Source: Doris montereyensis
Taxonomy: Eukaryota; Mollusca; Gastropoda; Nudibranchia; Dorididae
DNA length: 64,000 bases
Reading direction: 5' to 3'
Assembly: GCA_037039925.1 (NCBI GenBank)
Contig: JAXRKP010000336.1
Coordinates: 85,001-149,000, forward strand
In this document: positions 1-64,000 of the stretch, piece after piece
Layout of the letters: every line of letters starts with the position of its first letter
Position numbering within the stretch: position 1 is the first letter of the stretch
Program-made: the position numbers and the translations under genes
The notes under the pieces: generated by a model
Told to the model about the DNA's origin: nothing
The model's database searches: none
What the model saw: the letters and a program-made list of their open reading frames with translations, nothing else

Positions 1-2430
1 ACTCATTCCATAAATATGATTAACAAAAGAGAACTTACGATACAACCCTGTCTTACTTCTATATCTACATCAAATTCTTCAGATACATGTCCAGCTACTC
101 TCACTGCACATGTTAGTTTAATGTAAAAACTTTTAATGGCTTCTATTAAATTTTGCTCTACATTGTTCTTTTAAGGAATGCCATAGTTCGTCCCTCTCAC
201 AGCGTCAAATGCCTTTTCTAAGTCAATAAAACACAGGTGTAAGTCAATGTGTCTCTCAAGGAATTTTTCTACTATTTGTCTAATTGTAAATATGTGGTCT
301 TGTACACTTCTTCCTGGTCTAAATCCACTCTGATGCTCTTCAATCTGATCCTCTACTTTTTTCCTTAGTCTCATTTCCAGTACCCCAACATATACTTTTC
401 CTGGAACGCTAAGTAGTGATATCCCTCTATAGTTTGAGCATTCCATAGTTGATCCTTTCTTATGTATTGGTACTACCGTTCCCCTTTTCCAGTCGTCTGG
501 CAACTGTTTGGACTTCCATGCTTGTTGGCATATTGCATGTAGTAGTTTGTCTGCCTCTCTCTCTTGGTTTTTAATCATTTCTGGATAAACTTGATCTGCT
601 CCTGGGGCTTTTCCCTACTTCACCTTTCTTATAGCTGTTTGGATTTCTTCCATTGATATATCTACATCTTTAGCTGTCTCCTCTGGATTACTTAATACTC
701 TTACTAATTGATCTTTACTCCTTGTTTCATACGTTCTCGAGGGATTATGTAATTGGTGAAAATGCTTTCCCCATGTTTCCATGATTTCGCTGTCTTCTTT
801 CATTATTTCTCCTTTGACATTCTTAATTTGTCGTATTAGTCTTTCTCATGCTCTTCATTGCCCCCCAGAACAGCTTTTGATTTCCTTGATAGCTTTCTTG
901 GAGTCTTTGTCCAAACTCTTCCCATTGTTCCTGTTTTGCTTTCCTCATTTCCTCTTTGGCGATAGTTCTTTTATTAACGTAATCTATCCTATCCTCTGGT
1001 CTCTTTGTTTGCAAGTATTTCTTCCAGGCATCGTTCTTTTCTTTGATCTTAGTCTTGACATTATCATTCCACCATGCTGTTCTTTTCCTATTTCCTTTAA
1101 TTTGTTTCCTACCACAGACCTCTTCAGTACAACTGAGGAGTGTTTCTTTATACATCTGCCACTTTTGTTCTATTGAGCTATCATTCAGATCCATCTGTCT
1201 TTCACTGATAAATCTTTTTATCCTAGATTGGTATGTATCTCTTTTACTATTCGTTTATTTAGTTCCTCTATTTTGAGTTTAGTAGCTTTCTTCTTTCCTT
1301 TTGTCAGTAATCTCATTTTGGCAATCACTAAGTGATGATCACTAAATATTTCTGCTCTTCTGTTTACTCTTGCATCCAATGTACTGTAAAAAAAAGGGAG
1401 CTGCTAACTATTATGTAGTCTACCATTGACTTTTCACACCTGTCTTCATTTAATCTTGTATATTTGTGGATATCTTTATGGGGAAAAAGGCGTTGGCTAT
1501 TTTCATGTTATTCTTTAGGTAAAATTCTATGAGTCTCTCTCCATTTGGAGAAGTTGTTGTCTCTCCTTTATCTATTACTCCTCCTGACGTTTCTACATTG
1601 TTGCCTACTCTAGTGTTTAAATCTCCTAAAAGCATTAGTTCCTGTTTGGATTTAAGATTCTCTGCAGCTATTTGTAAATCATTTTCGAAGACATCTTTTT
1701 CTTCTTTAGTTGCGTCTTCATTTGGTCCATAAGCTATTACTAATTTAATTTTTCGTCCTTTTGGTTTAATATTTACCTCTAATAGCCGTGGGCTTATAAA
1801 TTTCCAACTTTCTAGTAGCTTTTCATGCCTTTTATGCACTAGGAGGCCTACTCCTGCTCTAGCTTTATCTTTGACATCTACTCCTGAGAAGATTAAAATA
1901 TGTTTCGGTCCTACATTTTCTATTCCTTGTCCTTTTTTCTTTGTTTCTGTAATGGCCAAAATATCTACTTTGAATTTTTCCATTTCTTCAACTAATTCTA
2001 ACTCTTTTCCATTTATTGCCCTAACATTCCATGTTCCAAAATCAAGCTGGTTATATTTCTTTTACTTCTCTGAATCAGGTCGTTTTGGATAAGCAGGGGA
2101 TTAGCCCACTGTACCCTAGGTAGATGGTGGGGCTGCTACCTTGAGGCCCCCTACCAGGCCTTGTTATTTTCTGTCAGGGTTAACTTCCTTAGCCTTTAGT
2201 CATTTAAGACCAGCCTGCTAGGCAGCAGGTTGTTATTTTCTGTCAGGGTTAACTCCCTTAACCTTTGGTCATTCAAGACCGGCCTGCAAGGCAGCAGGTT
2301 GTTTTGTCAGGGTTAACTCCCTTAGACTTTGGTCAACCAAGACCCGCCTGCAAGGCAGTAGGAGACTCGTGGAGGCGGGATCATCTACTCCCCGCACAGG
2401 TGCTTACCTGTCCACTGCCCAGAACTATTT
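1..2430 (-). mobile_element. RTE-like non-LTR retrotransposon (LINE), copy A, cut by window edge
   Basis: Order on the minus strand: a 5' region (2430-2050) with ~80-bp modules sharing GTCAGGGTTAACT; an AP-type endonuclease (about 2030-1450; peptides DILAITETKKKGQG, LMLLGDLNTRVGNN); a linker with TAWWNDNVKTKIKEKN (1194-823); and reverse transcriptase (803-1; PIHKKGSTMECSNYRGISLL, QSGFRPGRSVQDHIF, FIDLEKAFD). Stops and frameshifts separate the parts, so this copy is not functional. The 3' end is beyond position 1. Clade (RTE versus a relative) is inferred from the endonuclease motif. It lies in the intron after exon 40. Confidence 0.9.
2140..2430 (-). repeat. ~80-bp modules in the LINE 5' region
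   Basis: Three to four modules, each with TTTCTGTCAGGGTTAACT, CCTTAGCCTTTGGTCA and GACC(A/G)GCCTGCAAGGCAGCA. The same modules recur at 11200-11420 and 39590-39790 in the other LINE copies, so they belong to the element and not to the host. Confidence 0.8.
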
Positions 2431-2439
2431 TTTCCGCTA

Positions 2440-2927
2440 TTTGAATTTTTTTTCCGCATGTTAACTTAGAAAAGAATAGTAAAATACTTTGAAACATCAA
2501 ACACTCTTGAGAGGCTCTCAATTACTTCTTGTCGACCCAATTTCAACTGCTCCAGATCCCTTACACTCATGCCGGATGGTATTTTTCTAATATCAGGTGC
2601 ACAGAATGTCTCCTGTGATTTTTGGCCATTTTAGCTAATATTGAAAATAATTCCTCAAAAGTACGTTTTTTGGATAGAATACTTTGTGATGATTAAAATG
2701 AGTACCAAATTGTTATACTTTAAACAAAATTTCCAGCTTTTATGGTACAACCAATGTTTTAGGCCAGTATCGTTTTTATAAAAAGAATATTGTATAAAAT
2801 GAAAGAATCGATTCTGAGCTGCTTTTATGGCATCAATGTGACGGGAATGAACTGCTCCATCCAATAAATGACATTTGTCCGATTTGTGGTAAAGGTCAAC
2901 CACCTACCCGTACTGAGTGAACCCTAC
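2440..2927. other. Intron stretch between exon 40 and LINE copy A, unassigned
   Basis: Minus-strand frames here (SGMSVRDLEQLKLGRQEVIE at about 2500-2580; DGAVHSRHIDAIKAAQNRFF at about 2800-2860) look protein-like but lack splice sites that fit FYRC and do not continue the GVW position. Possibly a transposon remnant; not recognised. Confidence 0.4.
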
Positions 2928-59672
<56,745 letters not shown>

Positions 59673-59844
59673 CTGCAGTTGGAAAATCAAAGACATGATA
59701 ACAACATGAAACATTTAAAAATAATAAATTTTGAAACAAACCCAACACTTTCTTTCCCTTTAATTTATGTTCAAAATGAGAATTCTCATTAAAAGCAATT
59801 TTAGGGACAAAGTTCCCCACCGCAACCCTAGACAAATATCAATG

Positions 59845-59851
<7 letters not shown>

Positions 59852-59878
<27 letters not shown>
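59852..59878. repeat. (GT)n microsatellite
   Basis: About 13 GT units upstream of exon 1. A similar (CA)n lies at 62637-62670. Confidence 0.9.
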
Positions 59879-59879
<1 letters not shown>

Positions 59880-62800
59880 ATGTTGAGTGAGATGAGGTGG
59901 AGGAGGAGAGGCAAGGTGAAAGATTTGATATACATGAATGTCATTATTTTACTATTAGAAAAGAACCTTTACAGCAGTCAAAAATCAAAAAAACAAATTT
60001 ATGCTTGTGACCTGAGAAAGCTGTACCTCAGTGTAAATCTATTAGCACAAGCCCACAATAAGTACTTTTTTCAATGATAAAAATGAATAAATCAAGAATT
60101 TCAGCAAAACAGCACCCCACCCCCTTCTTCCTGTCTCTCTCTCAATTTGAAAAAAACAAAAACAAAATCATGTCTAAGAAAATTTGTAGGAAATAAAGAG
60201 TACTAGTAAAATATATCAAAATAAAGCATTTTCATTAAAGTTAACCGTTTCACTGCTTTTTTTGTCTCTTTTTTCAATTACAGTCAATATTTTAAAACTT
60301 CTTTTTGTTTATATTATGAGAAAGAGGGTAATGTTTTGGTTTTTTTGTCAATATTTTTTTTTGTTTAGTACCCCCCCCCACGGATTCTTTTTAAAAGGCA
60401 TACTTCCATGCGGTTTCAGTCACTGCTGATAACGTTAGCGTAGATAAATGAAAAGGAGAGTGGTAAGTGACTGATAACATCATTTAGATAAGGTGCACTT
60501 TATCTATAATATCCTTAATGAGGAAAGTTTGTATCTTATTGCTTAGTAATCATTTAACACCGTAGTTTACAAATGATTAAGATACTAATAAATAACTATA
60601 CATGTATGCCTTCATTTTGTCAAGATTTTTTTCTCTCCCCTTGTAGGATGTATAAAACAGGATAATACTAGATCTACTCAATATCATCTGTTCTGGATAT
60701 ATTATGATAATTTGATTTAATAAAGAATCAACTTAACAATCATAAGCCCTTTGAGCTCAGTTTAAGATTTCTTTTGGCTTTTGTTTCATTGAGCTTAAAA
60801 CAAATTTATTTGCATGCAGATAATGCGTTACAAAGAATAGGTAGTACTGTAAAATGTTCAAATCAAAACTAAACATGTCAGTTAAAGGTTAGCCTTTCAA
60901 CTTTCCAATGAGGAAGTTTCCTACACTTAAATATAATTCTCATCCTCATTAACAAAAATGAACCCAAAGGAGAGAAAAATGGGGGGGGGGGTGTTAAGTT
61001 GAATCAAAAGAGAACAAAATGAGAAAGAAAGAGAAAATATAAAGAAGAGAGGGACAAGACTAACTTCAGTCAGACAAAATAATAATAAATATTTTAATCA
61101 ACAGGGCCCCTGACACTCATCAAAGACTTGCTTTCAGTTTTACTTATGTTTTTAAAAGGAGAAAAACAGGCTAAAAGAAGGGAGAACATAAAGGAGCAGA
61201 AGAAAGTTTCTCAAGACATGATTGATCTGATTCATTGGAATTCATCCTGTCCACATAGAGTTGATCTCAAGATGATTAAAAGACAGGTGTAAACGAATGA
61301 AGGGATATAAGAAAGATCCACCAAAAACCCTTGCCAACCATTGGCTATTAAGAAATGATATTTTGAGGAGAGGTTATATAACAGCATTATTATTTGACTA
61401 GAGAACACAATTTCTCATCATGCTGATTTTCTTAACACAAAGAGTGTTTTGTTTCATGAAAAACTCAACTAAAGGGCAACATTTTTTGCAAACTTAAAAA
61501 CAACTAAATGCTGTGCATCTATCTAATGGAAGCAAAACTATTTTCCAACAAAATTTCAATTGTGGCAAATAAATAAGAGGGGGGGGAAGACAAACAAAAA
61601 TTATTCACGCAATATCTAACAACTTGAAATCAAACTGACATGCTTTTTGCTTAATCAAACACTAAATTCATACAAAGCATTCATAAAAACTACAGACAAG
61701 AGCGGTAGGAATGCAATGCATTGCCCATGCAAGGGATAGGCGAATCAGGCAAACACACTTGCTACAGGCTAGATGAAACAATTTCTTATATTTATTATGG
61801 TTCATGTTCATGCTTTAATGTTGACGTATTTATGAAAGACTAAAGAGAGGGTTGGGAATATTGAGGAAAGGAATGTGAGGGTGGAGGCTAGATGGAAATA
61901 TGCAAATAAATGATACAGTAAAAAACTGGAATAATAATTTAACAAATTCATAGCATTGAGCCACAGTGGCTTAATGTCTGCTTGACAGTTTATGGTGAAC
62001 TGAGAGGCAAAAATGGACTTAATGAACCATTACGTTTCTATTTCTCCTTCAATTTTCTATTTTGCTTCTTAGATCTCCTTCAATTTTCTACATCAGATGA
62101 ATTCTTGTCCTCTTTATGTTCTCTTCTTCAGCAGCTCAGGTTTTCAACATTCATCGATTCACAGTAATGGAAAGATAATCCTTTCTTATAAAGGTGCCTC
62201 CAATTCTTGTGTTAAATTTATATGTAAATATGTCCATAACCTTCTCTCTTTTTTTTTTTTTTATACCTTGTTTTATATTGTTATGGTAAAAGAACAACCT
62301 ATTACTGTACTTTAAAAAACAGGGGGTGGGAGGTGGGGGGAAAAGAGAAAAAAATATGAGATTCATCACTTTAAAAAAAAAAAGGATGAGGGGATGGAGG
62401 AAAAGAAACCATCTGAAGATGTAAGAATATCTGCCAAATGCAACAAAGTATAACGCAGAGGGAAAGAACCCCAGTCACTTACATGCATGCGATTAAGAAA
62501 GAATAAAATAATAGAGAAGTGGGTGAAGAAGGGAGATGGAAGGTAAGGCAAAAAGAAGAAAGGGAATAAATAAAAAGATTTTTTGCTGTTGAGTGTTAAA
62601 AAAAATATATGCATTTCAATAAATGAATTTACAAGGCACACACACATACACACACACACACACACACACAGAGATAGCCACAAAAAAATTCAAAATAAAA
62701 AAAAAACAAATTTTCAATAAATCCATTTCTTTCATCACTAGCACATCAGCTTTGTTTCCATTCAAATGGAATAAACCCATTTCTAAGCTTTTCATGCAAT

Positions 62801-63215
62801 GCCGCCTGTACTATAAGAGTGAGAAGGACGACAGATAATGATACTTTTTTTGGTAGCAGCATCTTCTCTTTGTAATTGTAAGATTTAACATCTAAAGTTG
62901 GTTAATTCGCTCAACCCTAGGCGACCTAGGGTTCCATCTTGCCTCAGCCTCAGGTATTTAACCTCATTTCTTTTTCTTTTTCAACTCACAAGTCAGGAAG
63001 TTACAAGACTAGTGTTATTTACTGTCTATTCAAAAAGGTGCTCTACTTTCTTTCTCTTCTATTGCTATGCTTCATTTAACCCAACGAGTTATCCCAAACT
63101 AAAAGGAAATTTCCATACCAATTTTATCAGTGTTAGGGCTGAAGCGTAATGGAATTCATATTGTTAATATAGGCATTACGGTTGAGCGAGTTAACAGCCT
63201 GTGGCACCAGGGAAG

Positions 63216-63540
63216 ACCCTGATTTGATTTGATTTACACACATCGACAACTCAGGTGATATATCTTTGGGTTTCTGGTAGGATTTTAAAAATTTTGTCCG
63301 GACTGCCCTGTAAACAGCCAAGGGATCATTAACGAGCACAGTGTTGTGATCTGCACACAGGGACCTCCTTTTTATCCTCCGTCTCCAATGGGGCTAGGCG
63401 TCAATCCACCTACCGGAACCAGGGGGAAGATGTTACTTGAAAACAATCGAGAACTTTTGTCAACCGTTGGCGGGGTTCGAACTCACTACATCTTGGTTGA
63501 GAGGTTAACACCTTGCCTCTGAACTACTGAGTCCTCTTCA
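63216..63540 (-). mobile_element. SINE family A copy
   Basis: Near full length: GATTTGATTTGATTTACACA, ACTGCCCTGTAAACAGCCAA, the CACAGGGACCTCCTTTTTAT block, then in complement the B box (GGGTTCGAACTC) and the head ending GAACTACTGAGTCC. Lies upstream of exon 1. Confidence 0.82.
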
Positions 63541-64000
63541 GGGGAATAGAACAGCCACCATGACCAATTTTCCACCATGACCAATTTTCCACCATGACCA
63601 ATTTTAACTTAAGAGGGGAAAAAAACTATAGATGTTATTTAAACACACCAAAATCAGTCTCTGTTTTTAAAAGAAATAATCGAAATATTAAAAAAAGCAG
63701 GTAACCAGAAGAAAAAAATCAAAGTTAGATCAAAATTAACAAAAGCAATAACTCAAGTTACCAAACAAAAAGGGATTCAAGCTTAATTAACGACACAATT
63801 TACACACAAGTCTTGGGGAAATTCAAAGAAATTAATATCTGTTTTGTTTTCTACTTATTAGGCCTTACATTTGAATTTCATCTTCCTCTTCATATGAATA
63901 ATCCCACTCCCCCACAACATTGCCATTACCTATTGCAACGAAACAGAAAAAATATTATTGCTGCCTGGCTATGGATTCTCACCTCTAGACCTGTAAGTAT

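Larger units (their letters stand above)
59673..64000. other. Upstream intron, gene-poor
   Basis: Holds (GT)n 59852-59878, one family D copy (61240-61345), (CA)n 62637-62670, a family A SINE (63216-63540) and a 17-bp triplicate CACCATGACCAATTTTC (63555-63605). The rest is AT-rich. No secure exon seen; upstream PHD exons must lie beyond the window. Confidence 0.6.

Noticed and set aside
1..2430. Viral or retroviral polymerase
   Set aside because: The order endonuclease-then-reverse transcriptase, with no LTR, protease, integrase or envelope, is that of a non-LTR retrotransposon.
63870..63931. Possible exon reading NVVGEWDYSYEEEDEIQ with ATAG acceptor and GTAAGG donor
   Set aside because: Its phase does not match exon 1 (59672) and I recognise no homology; could be real only if another exon lies between.

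Overview
The window is eukaryotic: conserved coding blocks with canonical GT/AG splice sites, large introns, non-LTR retrotransposon remnants, tRNA-derived SINEs, a Mutator-like DNA transposon and many micro- and minisatellites. One host gene runs through almost all of it on the minus strand, so transcription goes from high to low coordinates. I read it as the single KMT2C/KMT2D-type (MLL3/MLL4, fly Trr) histone H3K4 methyltransferase gene of an invertebrate animal. The species cannot be fixed from this sequence; a mollusc or other marine invertebrate is only a guess from the repeat content.

I place 40 coding exons between 59672 and 2928, about 14.9 kb of coding sequence. In transcript order they encode: a long Met/Pro/Gln-rich linker (exons 1-13); the conserved charged/coiled segment of KMT2C/D (exons 14-15); an NPFSEAFQQRE-type block (exon 17); a giant 5.96 kb exon (exon 21, 26449-32412) carrying a 72-bp coding tandem array; more Met/Pro/Gln-rich exons; an LXXLL nuclear-receptor box (exon 25); conserved blocks with TPEQQKQL, TPDTVVSSSSPE and VSVTLTLS (exons 26-33); a Cys-rich motif split over exons 34-35; the C-terminal extended PHD finger (exons 36-38); and the FYRN/start of FYRC region (exons 39-40). 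The N-terminal PHD clusters would lie beyond 64000. The rest of FYRC and the SET domain would lie below position 1.

The introns hold three minus-strand copies of one RTE-like LINE (1-2430, 9140-11460, 38240-39835), one plus-strand LINE 3' fragment (20600-20880), a decayed Mutator-like transposase (36190-37945), three SINE families and about 15 copies of a ~130-bp dispersed element. There are also many tandem arrays, several of which abut exon boundaries.

The most unusual item is the coding minisatellite at 28780-30920: roughly 28-30 tandem 24-residue units, each with a C-x5-C motif and an acidic tail, inside the methyltransferase. A second general feature is that many exons switch reading frame at homopolymer runs while splice phases and conserved blocks stay intact. 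This points to 1-bp consensus errors in the assembly more than to a dead gene.
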